A DNA stretch of 59,061 nucleotides from contig CAMYNQ010000004.1 of the NCBI GenBank assembly GCA_947259785.1, forward strand, positions 1-59,061, read 5' to 3'. A program made the position numbers and the translations under genes. Below are positions 8,488-18,247 of this stretch, piece after piece (position 1 is the first letter of the stretch; the number at the start of each line of letters is the position of its first letter). The DNA comes from an uncultured Chromatiaceae bacterium (lineage in GTDB: Bacteria > Pseudomonadota > Gammaproteobacteria > Tenderiales > Tenderiaceae). The notes beneath the pieces are model-generated. The model ran no database searches. It had not been told where the DNA came from and saw nothing but the letters and a program-made list of their open reading frames with translations.

Positions 8488-8928
8488 ATGGCGCAGCAAC
8501 ATCAACGTCAACGCCGTGCCCCCATGGCCGAGATCAATGTCGTTCCTTATATCGATGTGATGCTGGTGTTGTTGGTGATTTTTATGATTACCGCACCGCT
8601 GCTGTCGCAAGGGGTAAAGGTTGACTTGCCAGAGGCCAGTGCCAAACCGCTGGATAAGGATAGCAAGGAGCCGATTGTGCTGACTGTGGACACCCAGGGC
8701 AATTATTATCTCAATGTCGGTGGCGATGAGAAAAAGGCCGTCGAGGCTGATGAGATTATCCGCCGCGTGGCAATTGTGTTGGATCGTATGCCTGACACGC
8801 CGGTGGTGGTGGGCGCAGATAGGAATGTGAACTATGGTGCTGTGGTGCAGGCGATGGTGCTGTTACAGCAAGCGGGTGCGCCGAGTGTGGGTCTGAAAAC
8901 TGATCCATCAGAGCTTGAGCGTAAGTAG
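8488..8928 (+). CDS. tolR: Tol-Pal motor protein TolR
   Basis: TolR is an ExbD-family protein: a short cytoplasmic start, one membrane helix and a periplasmic domain. INVVPYIDVMLVLLVIFMIT (about 16-35) contains the conserved, proton-carrying aspartate in the membrane helix. The C-terminal part, MVLLQQAGAPSVGLKTDP, is typical. Length is 146 residues. It begins two bases after tolQ stops. Confidence 0.96.
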   Translation: MAQQHQRQRRAPMAEINVVPYIDVMLVLLVIFMITAPLLSQGVKVDLPEASAKPLDKDSKEPIVLTVDTQGNYYLNVGGDEKKAVEADEIIRRVAIVLDRMPDTPVVVGADRNVNYGAVVQAMVLLQQAGAPSVGLKTDPSELERK

Positions 8929-8952
8929 GCGGTTGTTGTCGCTGATTCGAGC

Positions 8953-9855
8953 ATGCTGAATATTCTGCGCAATAATCCCCGGGCCTTTGCCTTTGCGGTG
9001 GTGGTTCATCTGCTGATGATTGCCGCGTTGTCGTTTAATGTTGACTGGAATTCAAAGCATAATTTGTCTGCGCCTCAAGTGAATGTGATCCAGGCGGTGA
9101 TGATTGATGAGTCAAAGATCAAGGCCGAAGAACGCAAGCGTAAATTGGAACAGGAAAAGAGGCGTAAGGCTGAACAAGACAAGAAGCGCAAGCAAGCCGA
9201 GGCTGAGAAAAAGCAGAAACAGGCGGAGCTGAAAAAGAAAAAAGAGGCAGACAAGAAGCGCAAGGCTGAGCAGGACAAGAAACGTAAGGCAGAGGACAAG
9301 CGAAAAAAAGCCGAGGCCGATAAAAAACGTAAACAGGCTGAGTTGAAAAAGAAACAGGAAGCTGAGAAGAAGCGTAAAGAGGCTGAACTGAAAAAGAAAC
9401 AGGAGGCCGAGAAGAAACGCCTGGCCGAATTGGATGAGAAACGTAAGGCTGAGGAAAAGCGCAAAGCCGATGAGCAGCGCCGGGCGGAAGAGGAATTGAT
9501 TCGTCAGCAACAGATGGCTGAAGAAGAGGCGGCCATGAATGCGGTTAGGCAACGTGCCCTGATGGATGAAAGGGCAAGAGTCATAGGTAGAATTCAACAG
9601 CGTGTTTCAAGTAAATGGGCCCGGCCCTCTGGTTGGCGTGCGGGGACAGCCTGCACTGTGACAGTGCGGTTGGTGCCTGGTGCCGGTTCGGCGCAGGTGA
9701 TTGATGCTCGTATGGTTAAGAGTTGCGGTAACCCATTATTTGATCGCTCGGTTGAGAACGCGGTATTTAGTGCATCTCCTCTTCCTTTCCCTACATCGCC
9801 GGAATTGATGAATGAGTTCCGCGAGATAACCTTCGATTTTAGACCTGAGGATTAG
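8953..9855 (+). CDS. tolA: Tol-Pal spanning protein TolA
   Basis: TolA links the inner-membrane motor to Pal across the periplasm. There is one N-terminal membrane helix ([20 protein letters not shown], about 9-28), then a very long Lys/Ala/Glu-rich helical stalk (about 55-200) made of degenerate units such as [13 protein letters not shown], then a globular C-terminal domain (about 205-300) with cysteines at ACTVTVRL and KSCGNPLFD. The low-complexity stalk gives repetitive DNA and long false ORFs on the other strand. Confidence 0.95.
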   Translation: MLNILRNNPRAFAFAVVVHLLMIAALSFNVDWNSKHNLSAPQVNVIQAVMIDESKIKAEERKRKLEQEKRRKAEQDKKRKQAEAEKKQKQAELKKKKEADKKRKAEQDKKRKAEDKRKKAEADKKRKQAELKKKQEAEKKRKEAELKKKQEAEKKRLAELDEKRKAEEKRKADEQRRAEEELIRQQQMAEEEAAMNAVRQRALMDERARVIGRIQQRVSSKWARPSGWRAGTACTVTVRLVPGAGSAQVIDARMVKSCGNPLFDRSVENAVFSASPLPFPTSPELMNEFREITFDFRPED

Positions 9856-9857
9856 TC

Positions 9858-11174
9858 TTGAAGTTATTGGTTCAACTATTTCGAATTTTATGCGTCAGCA
9901 TGCTGCTTAGTGGCATGGCGCGAGCCGGCCTGACGATTGATATCACTCAGGGTGTTGATGGTGCCCTGCCGATTGCTGTAGTGCCATTCGGTTGGCAGGG
10001 TCCGGCCATGAATCCACCTCAGGATATTGCTGAGATCATTAGTGGCGATCTACGCCGCAGTGGTCTGTTTGCGCCATTATCAAGAAAAGATATGTTGTCG
10101 CGGCCACAGGACGGTACTCAGATCAACTATCGTGACTGGCGTCTGTTGGGCACATCCAGTCTGGTGATTGGGCGAATGACGGCAGTGGCTGATCAGTACA
10201 AAATTCAGTTTCAGTTGTTCGATGTCAATCGTGAAACGCAGTTGGTCGGTTATAGTTTTTCAGTGTCGGAAAAAGAGTTGCGTCGCATTGCCCATCAGAT
10301 CAGTGACATTATTTATGAAACCTTGACGGGCGATAAGGGGGCTTTTAATACTCGTATGGCCTACATCACCTCTAAGGTGTGGCGCAGCAATAACGTGCGT
10401 TATTATGCCCTTCATGTCGCTGACGTCGATGGCCATAATCCGCAGTTGGTGATTCGTTCACGCCATCCGATCATGTCGCCATCATGGTCACCGGACGGTC
10501 GCAAACTTGCTTATGTCTCATTTGAGAATCGTCGCTCCATGATTTTTATTCAGGATGTCTTTACTGCCGAGCGGCGTAAGGTGGCTGGGTTTAAGGGAAT
10601 AAATGGTGCGCCTGCGTGGTCGCCGGATGGCACCCGTTTGGCGATGTCTTTATCAAAAGATGGTAATTCCGAGTTGTATGTGATGCATGTGGCTAGTGGT
10701 AAGTTGCAGCGTTTGACCAATCATCGCGCCATTGATACTGAGCCTAGCTGGTCGCCGAACGGCCAAAATATAGCCTTTACTTCAGACCGTGGCGGTAAGC
10801 CACAGATTTATCAGGTTTCGTCACATGGTGGTAAACCCAAGCGTTTAACTTTTGAAGGCCGCTATAACGCCAAACCAACCTATTCACCGGATGGCAAACG
10901 GATTGCCATGGTAAACGGTGAAAATGGTCATTTTCGCATCGCTGTACTTGAATTAGAGAGCGGTTTCGTGCAAATTCTAACCAAAAGTCGCCTGGATGAG
11001 TCGCCTAGCTTTGCGCCCAATGGTAGTATGATCATCTACGCGACAGAGTATTTAAACAGAGGGGTGCTGGCGGCGGTTTCGGTGGATGGCCGTGTACAGC
11101 AACGCATCGCCCTAGATGAAGATGGCGATGCGCGTGAACCCGTTTGGGGTCCTTTTTTAACTATAAATAAATAA
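9858..11174 (+). CDS. tolB: Tol-Pal periplasmic beta-propeller TolB
   Basis: The 438-residue protein has a signal peptide ([11 protein letters not shown] end, about 23), an N-terminal domain (about 25-160) and a six-bladed propeller with repeated blade motifs such as [27 protein letters not shown] and [14 protein letters not shown]. TolB binds Pal at the outer membrane. The start is a TTG, two bases after the tolA stop, preceded by GAGG at the right distance. Rare start codons are common for tightly coupled genes. Confidence 0.96.
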   Translation: MKLLVQLFRILCVSMLLSGMARAGLTIDITQGVDGALPIAVVPFGWQGPAMNPPQDIAEIISGDLRRSGLFAPLSRKDMLSRPQDGTQINYRDWRLLGTSSLVIGRMTAVADQYKIQFQLFDVNRETQLVGYSFSVSEKELRRIAHQISDIIYETLTGDKGAFNTRMAYITSKVWRSNNVRYYALHVADVDGHNPQLVIRSRHPIMSPSWSPDGRKLAYVSFENRRSMIFIQDVFTAERRKVAGFKGINGAPAWSPDGTRLAMSLSKDGNSELYVMHVASGKLQRLTNHRAIDTEPSWSPNGQNIAFTSDRGGKPQIYQVSSHGGKPKRLTFEGRYNAKPTYSPDGKRIAMVNGENGHFRIAVLELESGFVQILTKSRLDESPSFAPNGSMIIYATEYLNRGVLAAVSVDGRVQQRIALDEDGDAREPVWGPFLTINK

Positions 11175-11190
11175 TGTGAGGAGTAAGCGA

Positions 11191-11760
11191 ATGAACGCTT
11201 TGACGAGAACCTTGGCTGTATTGTTGCCCGTAGCGATGTTGTGGGGTTGTTCAACCACACCAAGCACTATGGACGCTGATGCAACAGCTGGTGGTGATGC
11301 TGCCATGACAACTACCGGTGGAATGGCGGATTCCGGCATGGGGGGTTCCGACATGGGCAGTGGTGTTGAGGTAGGTGGTGTTGAGGGCGATGGCGCATTT
11401 GTTGGAGACCCGTTGACTGACCCTAACAGCATGCTAGCCAAGCGTACCGTTTACTTCGATTTTGATAAGAGTGAAATCAAATTGGAAGCACGCGACATCA
11501 TTGAGGCGCATGCCCGTTACCTGAGTGCTAATCCTTCTGTGCGCATCGTTGTTGAGGGCCACTGTGACGAGCGAGGTACCCGTGAATATAATCTGAGTTT
11601 GGGTGAGCGTCGCGCTAAGGCCGTTCAGCAGGTGATGTCTTTGCTGGGTGTGTCAAGTTCACAGCTTGAATTGGTTAGCTATGGTGAAGAGCGTCCTGCT
11701 GTCATGGGACATGATGAAGATGCATGGGCCATGAATCGCCGTGTTGAGTTCCTCTACTAG
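11191..11760 (+). CDS. pal: Peptidoglycan-associated lipoprotein Pal
   Basis: Pal is an outer-membrane lipoprotein whose OmpA-like domain binds peptidoglycan. The signal peptide ends in the lipobox MLWGC (cysteine about 20). A Gly/Met/Asp-rich linker (about 30-75) follows, then the OmpA domain with TVYFDFDKSEIK, VEGHCDERGTREYNLSLGERRA and the C-terminal MNRRVEFLY. The ORF track starts at GTG 11176; the ATG at 11191, seven bases after GAGGAG, is the better start (189 residues). The methionine- and glycine-rich linker is longer than in E. coli Pal. Confidence 0.95.
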   Translation: MNALTRTLAVLLPVAMLWGCSTTPSTMDADATAGGDAAMTTTGGMADSGMGGSDMGSGVEVGGVEGDGAFVGDPLTDPNSMLAKRTVYFDFDKSEIKLEARDIIEAHARYLSANPSVRIVVEGHCDERGTREYNLSLGERRAKAVQQVMSLLGVSSSQLELVSYGEERPAVMGHDEDAWAMNRRVEFLY

Positions 11761-11780
11761 GAATTAATTGGGATTAATTG

Positions 11781-12698
11781 ATGTTAAAGCGTTCCAGATG
11801 GACCTGGATGGGGGTGGTAGTTGTCGGTTTGGCAACTGCCGCCCCTTTAGCCATTCAGGCACAAGAATATTTACCGCCGGTGATTGATCGTTCTAGTGGT
11901 GTACTGCAGTCGCGTCCCACAGCACAACAGCCTGCGGCTGCTCCCAGGGCTGTGGTTTCTCTTGAAGAACGCGTTAAACGCCTAGAGCGGTTGTTGGATA
12001 ACGAGGCGCTGGTGGATATGTTGATGCGCATGGATAGCATGCAGACGGAAGGTCAGGAGAGGCAGGGTGAGGTAGAAAGCCTGGGTCATGCCATCGAAAG
12101 TATTAAGCAGCGTCAACGGGATCTTTATCTGGATATGGATAGGCGTCTGCGCCAGTTGGAATTGTCTGCCAGTAAACCTGCAGCGACTACCTCACCAGCA
12201 AACAGTATTGTCCCTGTTCCAGGGGTAACGGGTATTTCCGGGGCAGCGGCTGTCGTATCTACGATGACACCTAGCGCCGCTTCTGCAGCAGTGCCTGTCG
12301 CTGCTGATCCAGCCGCAGAGCGTGATACTTATCAAGCGGCCTTTAATCTGCTGAAGGCCGGTCAATATGAAAAAGCGATTGGCGCATTTCAGTCATTTCT
12401 GGCCAGCTACCCCAGTGGTAATTTCACTGATAATGCCCAGTATTGGTTGGGTGAGGCTAATTATGTCACGCGTCGGTTTGAAGTGGCGGAGCGGGAATTT
12501 CGCAAGGTACTGGAGCGGCACCCGGATAGCAGTAAGTCAGCCGATGCAATGCTGAAACTGGGTTACACCTATTATGAGTTGAGCAACTGGGAGTCGGCGC
12601 GTAAAACGCTTGAAAATGTGATTACCCGCTTTCCAAATACCACGGTCGGACGTTTGGCGGAAAACCGCTTGCAGAAGATGCGTCTAGAAGGCCGATAG
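11781..12698 (+). CDS. cpoB: Cell-division coordinator CpoB (YbgF)
   Basis: CpoB couples the Tol machine with septal peptidoglycan synthesis in the periplasm. The protein has a signal peptide ending near AIQAQ, an N-terminal coiled coil (LEERVKRLERLL, about 55-130), an Ala/Pro/Ser-rich linker and C-terminal TPR repeats (YQAAFNLLKAGQYEKAIGAF; YWLGEANYVTRRFEVAEREF; LKLGYTYYELSNWESARKTL). The ATG at 11781 is preferred to the TTG at 11778 in the track. It closes the tol-pal set and is followed closely by queE. Confidence 0.94.
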   Translation: MLKRSRWTWMGVVVVGLATAAPLAIQAQEYLPPVIDRSSGVLQSRPTAQQPAAAPRAVVSLEERVKRLERLLDNEALVDMLMRMDSMQTEGQERQGEVESLGHAIESIKQRQRDLYLDMDRRLRQLELSASKPAATTSPANSIVPVPGVTGISGAAAVVSTMTPSAASAAVPVAADPAAERDTYQAAFNLLKAGQYEKAIGAFQSFLASYPSGNFTDNAQYWLGEANYVTRRFEVAEREFRKVLERHPDSSKSADAMLKLGYTYYELSNWESARKTLENVITRFPNTTVGRLAENRLQKMRLEGR

Positions 12699-12713
12699 CC
12701 CTAGGTTCAAGTA

Positions 12714-13385
12714 GTGACTGAATTAGAAAATGCCTCGCCGCAGCAGGCCAAGCTGCGAATTACAGAAATCTTTTTTTCTCTCCAGGGTGAAGCGCGGACA
12801 GTTGGTTTTCCGACGGTGTTTGTGCGCCTGACCGGTTGTCCGTTGCGTTGTAGTTATTGCGATACAACCTATGCCTATCAAGGCGGTGAGTGGCAGACAA
12901 TCGATGAGGTTATTGAGCAGGTGGGGCAGTACGAAACCCGCTATGTTTGTGTGACAGGTGGCGAGCCATTGGCCCAAGCCGATTGTTTGCCTCTGTTAAG
13001 ACGCTTGTGTGATGAGGGCTATAAGGTTTCGCTGGAGACTAGCGGTGCGCTTGATGTCAGTCAGGTCGATGCCCGGGTTTCCAAGGTGGTAGACCTGAAG
13101 ACACCTGCCTCTGGTGAGCAGGGTCGCAATCTGTTGCAGAACCTGGAATACATGGGTGCGAATGATCAACTCAAGTTTGTTATTTGTGATCGCAATGATT
13201 ATATGTGGGCGCAGGAGATGATTATCCGCTCCGAGCTGGCTGAGCGCTGTGAGATTCTGATGTCACCTTCTTATGGCCAGCAGGATGCCAAGCAACTGGC
13301 TGACTGGATAGTGGAAGACCGCTTGCCAGTGAGATATCAGTTGCAGCTTCACAAGGTTCTCTGGGGCGATGAGCCAGGCCGCTAA
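12714..13385 (+). CDS. queE: 7-carboxy-7-deazaguanine synthase
   Basis: QueE is a radical-SAM enzyme that turns 6-carboxytetrahydropterin into 7-carboxy-7-deazaguanine in queuosine synthesis. The [4Fe-4S] motif is [15 protein letters not shown] (about 41-55), a C-x3-C-x2-C arrangement. [20 protein letters not shown] before it and [10 protein letters not shown] after it are family signatures. The start is GTG at 12714. The gene overlaps queC by 17 bases, so the two queuosine genes are coupled. Length 223. Confidence 0.95.
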   Translation: MTELENASPQQAKLRITEIFFSLQGEARTVGFPTVFVRLTGCPLRCSYCDTTYAYQGGEWQTIDEVIEQVGQYETRYVCVTGGEPLAQADCLPLLRRLCDEGYKVSLETSGALDVSQVDARVSKVVDLKTPASGEQGRNLLQNLEYMGANDQLKFVICDRNDYMWAQEMIIRSELAERCEILMSPSYGQQDAKQLADWIVEDRLPVRYQLQLHKVLWGDEPGR

Positions 13386-14064
13386 ACAACGCAGGGCCAT
13401 CATCCTGGTATCAGGTGGGCTGGACTCAGCAACTTGTTTGGCGATTGCCAAAAGCCAGGGTTATGATTGCTACGCACTTAGCTTTGATTATGGTCAACGT
13501 CATCAGGCCGAGTTAGAGGCTGCCGAAAAAATTTCAAGGGTGCTTGGTGCTAAGGCGCATAAAGTCATCAAGTTGGGCCTGGGTGATATTGGTGGTTCTG
13601 CCCTGACCGATGCTGCTATTGATGTACCTACTTCTCCGACTGAAGGTATTCCTGTTACCTACGTGCCTGCTCGCAATACTGTGTTTCTTTCCTTGGCGTT
13701 GGGCTGGGCAGAGGTATTAGAGGCCTACGACATCTTTATTGGTGTTAACGCCGTCGACTATTCCGGGTATCCCGATTGTCGACCCGAGTTTATTCAGGCC
13801 TTTGAGAGCATGGCTAATCTGGCCACCAAGGCTGGAGTAGAGGGTAAGCATTTTTCGATTCATACCCCGTTGATTGATTTGAGCAAGGCCGACATCATCC
13901 AGCAAGGGGTGGCACTAGGCGTCGATTATAGTCAGACGGTCTCCTGTTATTCTGCCGATGACGATGGTCGTGCTTGCGGTGTGTGTGATTCCTGTCGCCT
14001 GCGTGCGGCTGGTTTTGACGCGGCTGCTATTCCTGATCCAACCCTCTACGTTGACCAAGGCTGA
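13369..14064 (+). CDS. queC: 7-cyano-7-deazaguanine synthase
   Basis: QueC makes preQ0 from 7-carboxy-7-deazaguanine, ATP and ammonia, the next step after QueE. The PP-loop ATPase motif [14 protein letters not shown] (about 12-25) is clear, and the C-terminal zinc site appears as [21 protein letters not shown] (about 193-213), four cysteines. Length 231 is normal. The gene ends about 120 bases before the tRNA-Lys gene. Confidence 0.96.
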   Translation: MSQAAKQRRAIILVSGGLDSATCLAIAKSQGYDCYALSFDYGQRHQAELEAAEKISRVLGAKAHKVIKLGLGDIGGSALTDAAIDVPTSPTEGIPVTYVPARNTVFLSLALGWAEVLEAYDIFIGVNAVDYSGYPDCRPEFIQAFESMANLATKAGVEGKHFSIHTPLIDLSKADIIQQGVALGVDYSQTVSCYSADDDGRACGVCDSCRLRAAGFDAAAIPDPTLYVDQG

Positions 14065-14187
14065 TTTGGTCTTAAGCTAAATCTCTGATTTGTCATGGTG
14101 ACAGATAAATTTCATCAAAGTGATTGAAAAACATCGTATTTGGGGCTGGTATTGGTCAAATCTTTAGGCTAGAATACGCCCTCTTTC

Positions 14188-14263
14188 GGGCCGTTAGCTC
14201 AGTTGGTAGAGCAGTGGACTTTTAATCCATTGGTCCCGCGTTCGAGTCGCGGACGGCCCACCA
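14188..14263 (+). tRNA. tRNA-Lys (UUU)
   Basis: The 76-base cloverleaf has acceptor strand GGGCCGT paired with ACGGCCC, a D-arm with AGCTCAGTTGGTAGAGC, anticodon loop CTTTTAA (anticodon TTT at 14221-14223), a T-arm with GTTCGAGTC and an encoded CCA. A TAGAAT -10 box with a GC-rich discriminator (14170-14175) lies upstream; its -35 is weak. Confidence 0.98.
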
Positions 14264-14272
14264 TATATAGAA

Positions 14273-14307
14273 AAGCCGGGTAGCTGTTTAGCTCCCGGCT
14301 TTTTTTA
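14273..14307 (+). terminator. Terminator after tRNA-Lys
   Basis: AAGCCGGG and CCCGGCTTTTTTT form a 7-8 bp stem, with a nested TAGCT/AGCT pairing inside the loop and a T-tract. The left A-rich arm means it can also serve the minus-strand PCuAC gene. Confidence 0.88.
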
Positions 14308-14320
14308 TAATCTGGAATTT

Positions 14321-14788
14321 TTAATGCTGGTGCCCGCCACCATGCTCCATTTTTTCTTCGCCGTCCTTTACTTCTGCCATTAGCGATAGTTTGTCACCAT
14401 TGTCGAAATCGAAGTTCAAGTGAACGCTATCGCCCACTGCAATGGCATGAATTGGCTTGATCAACATTAGGTGATAGCTGCCAGGTTTCAGTGTCAGTTG
14501 TTGGTGGCTTTCCAGGCTTAAAGGTTCAATCTTCTTCATGTGCATCATGCCATCATGCATAACAGTGCGGTGTACTTCCACTTTGTTGAATTGTGGGCTG
14601 TTGACGCTGTTGAGAGTGATGGTTTTCTGACTATGGTTGGTCAGTGTCATGTAACCAGCCATGACCTTGGCCGAAGGTGGAGCACTACGTACCCAGGGAT
14701 CGCTAATTTCAATGGTCGTCTCTGCATAGGCAACAGAAAGTGTAACCAAGCAAAGGCCTAAAGCGGTGTGAACAAGTTTACTAAGCAT
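14321..14788 (-). CDS. Periplasmic copper chaperone PCu(A)C
   Basis: PCu(A)C proteins carry Cu(I) in the periplasm to the CuA or CuB site of cytochrome oxidase. A signal peptide ends at VAYA (about 22). The copper motif is visible: VEVHRTVMHDGMMHM (about 70-84) and YHLMLIKP (about 104-111), fitting the H-M-x10-M-x21-H-x-M pattern. The C-terminus GGGHQH adds a histidine/methionine tail that can also bind copper. It is two bases downstream of the Sco gene in the same operon, the usual pairing. Confidence 0.92.
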   Translation of the reverse strand: MLSKLVHTALGLCLVTLSVAYAETTIEISDPWVRSAPPSAKVMAGYMTLTNHSQKTITLNSVNSPQFNKVEVHRTVMHDGMMHMKKIEPLSLESHQQLTLKPGSYHLMLIKPIHAIAVGDSVHLNFDFDNGDKLSLMAEVKDGEEKMEHGGGHQH

Positions 14789-14790
14789 AA

Positions 14791-15417
14791 TTAGTTTCCG
14801 TAGTGATTACTGAGTTTGATGATGGCGTCTGCGACCTTGTCGACACTATGCGGCGGTAGGATGTGGGCGCGAAGCCGTGCCTGTGGATCAATCACAAGAA
14901 TGGCGGCGTAATGATTAACGAGATAGTCGTCGCCAGAAGTGTCACCGTCGAAGTCATAAATTACCCCCGTTGCTTGACTGAGCTTGTCGATCTCATTTTT
15001 ATCACCGTTTAGGGCGATAAACTCGGGGTTATAAAAATCCATGTAGTCTTTTAGCTTTTCGCTGGTGTCGCGTTTTGGGTCGAGTGAGACGAAGAGATAG
15101 CGAATATCCTGCTGTGGTAGGCGTTTTGCTACCTGTTTCATAGTCATTAGTGTTGTCGGGCAAATATCTGGGCAATTGGTAAAACCAAAAAACATTAGGT
15201 TCCAACTTCCTTTTAACTTGCTCATTGGGAAGGCTTGTTTATGTTGGTCTACAAGGGTAACTGCAGGCAGAGGAATGGCCGGTGACATTACCGGAATACC
15301 TTTGCTGCTTTCGAATTCAAACGGTGCCGGTTCAGTTTGCTGCAGCAAGAATGTAGTCAAAATTGCAACAAATAGTAGTGTTATAGAGATTAGTGGTGTT
15401 TTAAATTTTTTAATCAT
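14791..15417 (-). CDS. SCO1/SenC-family copper-binding protein
   Basis: Sco proteins are membrane-anchored thioredoxin-like proteins that reduce or metallate the oxidase CuA site. One N-terminal helix (ISITLLFVAILTTFLLQQ) is followed by the copper motif FGFTNCPDICPTTLMT (C-x3-C, about 75-90) and the third ligand in VNHYAAILVIDP (about 168). Length 208 is normal. It is the first gene of the two-gene copper operon with PCu(A)C. Confidence 0.93.
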   Translation of the reverse strand: MIKKFKTPLISITLLFVAILTTFLLQQTEPAPFEFESSKGIPVMSPAIPLPAVTLVDQHKQAFPMSKLKGSWNLMFFGFTNCPDICPTTLMTMKQVAKRLPQQDIRYLFVSLDPKRDTSEKLKDYMDFYNPEFIALNGDKNEIDKLSQATGVIYDFDGDTSGDDYLVNHYAAILVIDPQARLRAHILPPHSVDKVADAIIKLSNHYGN

Positions 15418-15607
15418 GCGGCGAGTGTATCACGCAGTAATTTAGCGCCCAATATTCATATGACTACTGATTTGTGGGATTTATGAAGAAAAAGTTTTAT
15501 TTTTTTGCTTTGGTGCCGTAATACTAGTGATTTTTTTAAAAATGAGTGGTAAAAGAGTATTTGCGGATTGGGTTTGTTTAGTGGGGCTGTGTTTTTGGCG
15601 CAAATCC

Positions 15608-15636
15608 TTTTGATTATGGAAAATCAGACTTATAAA
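15608..15636 (+). promoter_or_regulatory. Possible promoter of the HU-like gene
   Basis: A TATAAA (15631-15636) lies about 40 bases before the ATG, with a poor -35 match (TTTTGA, 15608-15613) at 17-base spacing. The surrounding 250 bases are very AT-rich and contain no other gene that I can see. Confidence 0.35.
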
Positions 15637-15676
15637 ATGCTTAACCTTCGACAACCTTAAGGGGCGAAACGGAATC

Positions 15677-16180
15677 ATGAAAAAAACGGTAAAAAAGAAA
15701 GCAGTGGCCAAGAAAAAAGTAGCGACTAAAAAGGCAGTTGCCAAAAAGAAAGTAACAACTAAAAAGGCAGTTGCCAAAAAGAAGGTAACAGCTAAAAAAG
15801 CAGTTACTAAAAAGAAAGTTGTAAAGAAAAAAGCAGCCGCTGCTGCTCCAGCAGTCAAACCGCTGGTAAAAGCCAAAAAGGCCTACACTAAGACAGAACT
15901 GCTAACCACTATTGCTGATCGTTCTGGTGTTGCCAAAAAAGACGTAGGTGCTGTGCTCGATAGTCTGGGTGATGTTATTGAAGCGCACGTCAAGAAAGGT
16001 GCGGTTGGTTCATTTAATCTGCCAGGTCTGCTGAAAGTTAAAACCATTCGTAAGCCTGCTACCAAGGCGCGTAAAGGCATTAATCCGTTTAGTGGTGAAG
16101 AGACTGTATTTAAGGCCAAACCAGCTCGTACAGTGGTTAAGGTGCTGCCATTGAAGAAGCTAAAAGACATGGTTGTGTAA
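15677..16180 (+). CDS. HU-like DNA-binding protein with lysine-rich tail
   Basis: Residues 1-60 are a low-complexity Lys/Ala/Val tail made of imperfect repeats (AVAKKKVTTKK and variants), resembling a histone H1 tail. Residues about 70-167 fit the HU/IHF fold (KTELLTTIADRSGVAKKDV; LPGLLKVKTIRKPATKARKG; INPFSGEETVFKAKPARTVV). The protein should bind DNA strongly and help organise the nucleoid. Such tailed HU variants are known in several proteobacteria. The gene is monocistronic with a terminator straight after. The repeats are also visible in the DNA (three copies of about 33 bases). Confidence 0.88.
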   Translation: MKKTVKKKAVAKKKVATKKAVAKKKVTTKKAVAKKKVTAKKAVTKKKVVKKKAAAAAPAVKPLVKAKKAYTKTELLTTIADRSGVAKKDVGAVLDSLGDVIEAHVKKGAVGSFNLPGLLKVKTIRKPATKARKGINPFSGEETVFKAKPARTVVKVLPLKKLKDMVV

Positions 16181-16204
16181 AACACTAACTCATTGAGTTT
16201 TATT

Positions 16205-16234
16205 AAAAGCCCGGCTATATGCCGGGCTTTTTGT
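16205..16234 (+). terminator. Terminator after the HU-like gene
   Basis: AAAAGCCCGGC-TATAT-GCCGGGCTTTTT is a perfect stem flanked by A and T tracts, so it can work in both directions and may also end the minus-strand slt gene. Confidence 0.9.
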
Positions 16235-16318
16235 CGTCAGTAACTAGGGTTTCAGGCGCGGCTGAATAACGGGCATGCGTTGCTTAAGTGTTGTTGCAGG
16301 GCGTTGCAGGCGTTCATC

Positions 16319-18211
16319 TTAGATGGCGCTGAATGCCAGTACCTGTTTTAGATAATTTCTGGTTTCCTTAAATGGGATATTTTCAATCCAGCGGTCAGCT
16401 GATATATGCTCGTCTTTCGGCTGCCAGCTTTTTACCCGTTGACTACCAGCATTGTATGCAGCTGTTGCCAGCACAGTGTTGTCGTCAAAACGATTCATGA
16501 CTTTTCGCAGATAGCTGATGCCGAAGCGGATGTTGGTATCGACATCAAGTAGTTGCAGTTTGCTTTTTAGGCGGGTGTTGAGGTCGCGTGCAATCAGGCG
16601 GCCAGTGCTGGGCATAATCTGCATTAACCCCATTGCCCCGACGGGCGAGCGGGCATCAGAGGCAAAGGCACTCTCCTGTCTGACTACGGCATAGGCCCAG
16701 GATGGATCGATCTTTTGTTTGCTGGCGTTGCTGTTGATCTGTTTGAGGTGAGCAGTGGGGAAGCGTATTTCGAGGTCGTCCAGGTAACGGGCTTGACCAA
16801 GGCTGTGAATGGCTCGGGCATGCCAGCCCCAGTCATGGACGATCTTAGCAACTTTCTGACGCTGGCTAGCATCCATGTCTTTGATGCTGGCATACCATTC
16901 ACGGTTGGCATTGAGAGAGTCATCTAGCAGAAAGAATTCACGGGCTCGGATCATGCCGGGCAGGTTTTCAATTTCGGCGAGTTCTTCGTTATTGAACTGT
17001 AATGGCCGGTTTTCAAAACTATATTCAGCTTCAATTCGATCCGCGGCCATAAAACCATAATAGTCGCGTGACTTGGCCAGCTCGGCATAGATTAATTGGG
17101 CTCTGCCGGGTTTGCCGGTTTGTTCGAGGGCGCGCGCTAGCCAGTAGCGCCAGCGTAATGACTGTTGTTCTTCCTGCGGCAGCTGATAAAACCAGAAAAT
17201 AGCATCGTCCCAGTTATTCTGGTTGATGGCGCTGAGTATGCGCCATTCACGCACCTTTTTATCATCACCATCAACATTGTTGAGCCATTGAACAGCATCA
17301 GGTATTTGCTTGCGGGCCAAGCTTATGGCGATGTGGTTTTCGGTCTTGTTGAAGAGGGTTTCGGAGAAGCTAAAGTCCATTACCAATTTGTCCCACATCC
17401 GAGCCGCCTTAGATGGGTTTTTTCTCGCCATACGGCGTACACCGTGGGCGAGTATAGTTTGGACAACAGCAATGTCTTGTTCCAGGCGTGGGTGATTGAG
17501 GAGCTTTTCTGGATGGCGGTGGATGTCTCGCCAAACTTCGGACCACTGCTGCTGCTGTTTGTTAAGAAAGCGCTCCAGAAAACGTGCCAAATAAACCTGG
17601 CCATTGCTCAGGGCTAGCACAGTACGCTGCCAGGCCAGTTCAGATGTTAAGTGCCCAGCATCCTGCCAAGCCTTGAACAATGGGTCACAAGCCTTGGGTT
17701 GTGATTTACCAACCAGCCAGAGTTTTTCCAGACCCTCGAAGGCCGCTGTCTTGTTGCTGTTTTTATATAAGCCGCGGCGATAATAGCACTCCAGTTCGGT
17801 GTTTGAAGTGGGGCTGAAGTTGTCCACCAATAGCGGCCACTTGCCCTGTTTGGCAAGCTGTTTTAACCAGTTGGTTTTTAATCGCGCACTTGGGGCTAAA
17901 TCGCTGTTGCGCTGTAAGAAATCGGTAATTCTTTCAGCACTGACGGTCTTCAGGTTGCGATTGAGATTCCAATATTCAAGGTATGGATAGAGCGGGTAGT
18001 CTGTCAGTCCTTTGGACAGTTTTTTGAGCTGTCTGACGTTGCCTTGTCGTAAGGCATTGCGAGCCGCAAGGAAGTCAGCTCTCTGGCTGATAAGTTGTGT
18101 TGATGAGGGTTGGCTTGCTAAGGTGATTGCCGTGCTCGTATTGGCATAGGCTGATGGCATTAACAGCAGTAGGCAGCAGAGTAGTGTTGCTGGTTTTAGA
18201 GATACCTTCAT
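16319..18211 (-). CDS. slt: Soluble lytic murein transglycosylase
   Basis: Slt cleaves peptidoglycan glycan strands, forming 1,6-anhydro ends. The 630-residue protein has a signal peptide ending SAYA (about 23), a long alpha-superhelical U/L region (about 50-470) and the C-terminal catalytic domain with AVVRQESAFASDARSPVGAM (catalytic Glu about 515), GLMQIMPSTGRLIA and ATAAYNAGSQRVKSW. This matches the full length of E. coli Slt70. It is divergent from the DUF523 gene with 36 bases between ORF ends. Confidence 0.94.
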   Translation of the reverse strand: MKVSLKPATLLCCLLLLMPSAYANTSTAITLASQPSSTQLISQRADFLAARNALRQGNVRQLKKLSKGLTDYPLYPYLEYWNLNRNLKTVSAERITDFLQRNSDLAPSARLKTNWLKQLAKQGKWPLLVDNFSPTSNTELECYYRRGLYKNSNKTAAFEGLEKLWLVGKSQPKACDPLFKAWQDAGHLTSELAWQRTVLALSNGQVYLARFLERFLNKQQQQWSEVWRDIHRHPEKLLNHPRLEQDIAVVQTILAHGVRRMARKNPSKAARMWDKLVMDFSFSETLFNKTENHIAISLARKQIPDAVQWLNNVDGDDKKVREWRILSAINQNNWDDAIFWFYQLPQEEQQSLRWRYWLARALEQTGKPGRAQLIYAELAKSRDYYGFMAADRIEAEYSFENRPLQFNNEELAEIENLPGMIRAREFFLLDDSLNANREWYASIKDMDASQRQKVAKIVHDWGWHARAIHSLGQARYLDDLEIRFPTAHLKQINSNASKQKIDPSWAYAVVRQESAFASDARSPVGAMGLMQIMPSTGRLIARDLNTRLKSKLQLLDVDTNIRFGISYLRKVMNRFDDNTVLATAAYNAGSQRVKSWQPKDEHISADRWIENIPFKETRNYLKQVLAFSAI

Positions 18212-18247
18212 ATCGTCCGTTCTGACTTTTCCTGTGTGTGTTTTATT

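Noticed and set aside
9075-9597. Long minus-strand ORFs (129 and 161 residues, Phe/Leu/Ser-rich)
   Set aside because: They are shadows of the Lys/Ala-rich TolA stalk; low-complexity DNA leaves the antisense frames open.
15481-15876. 131-residue minus-strand Phe/Thr/Ala-rich ORF
   Set aside because: It is antisense to the lysine-rich tail of the HU-like protein.
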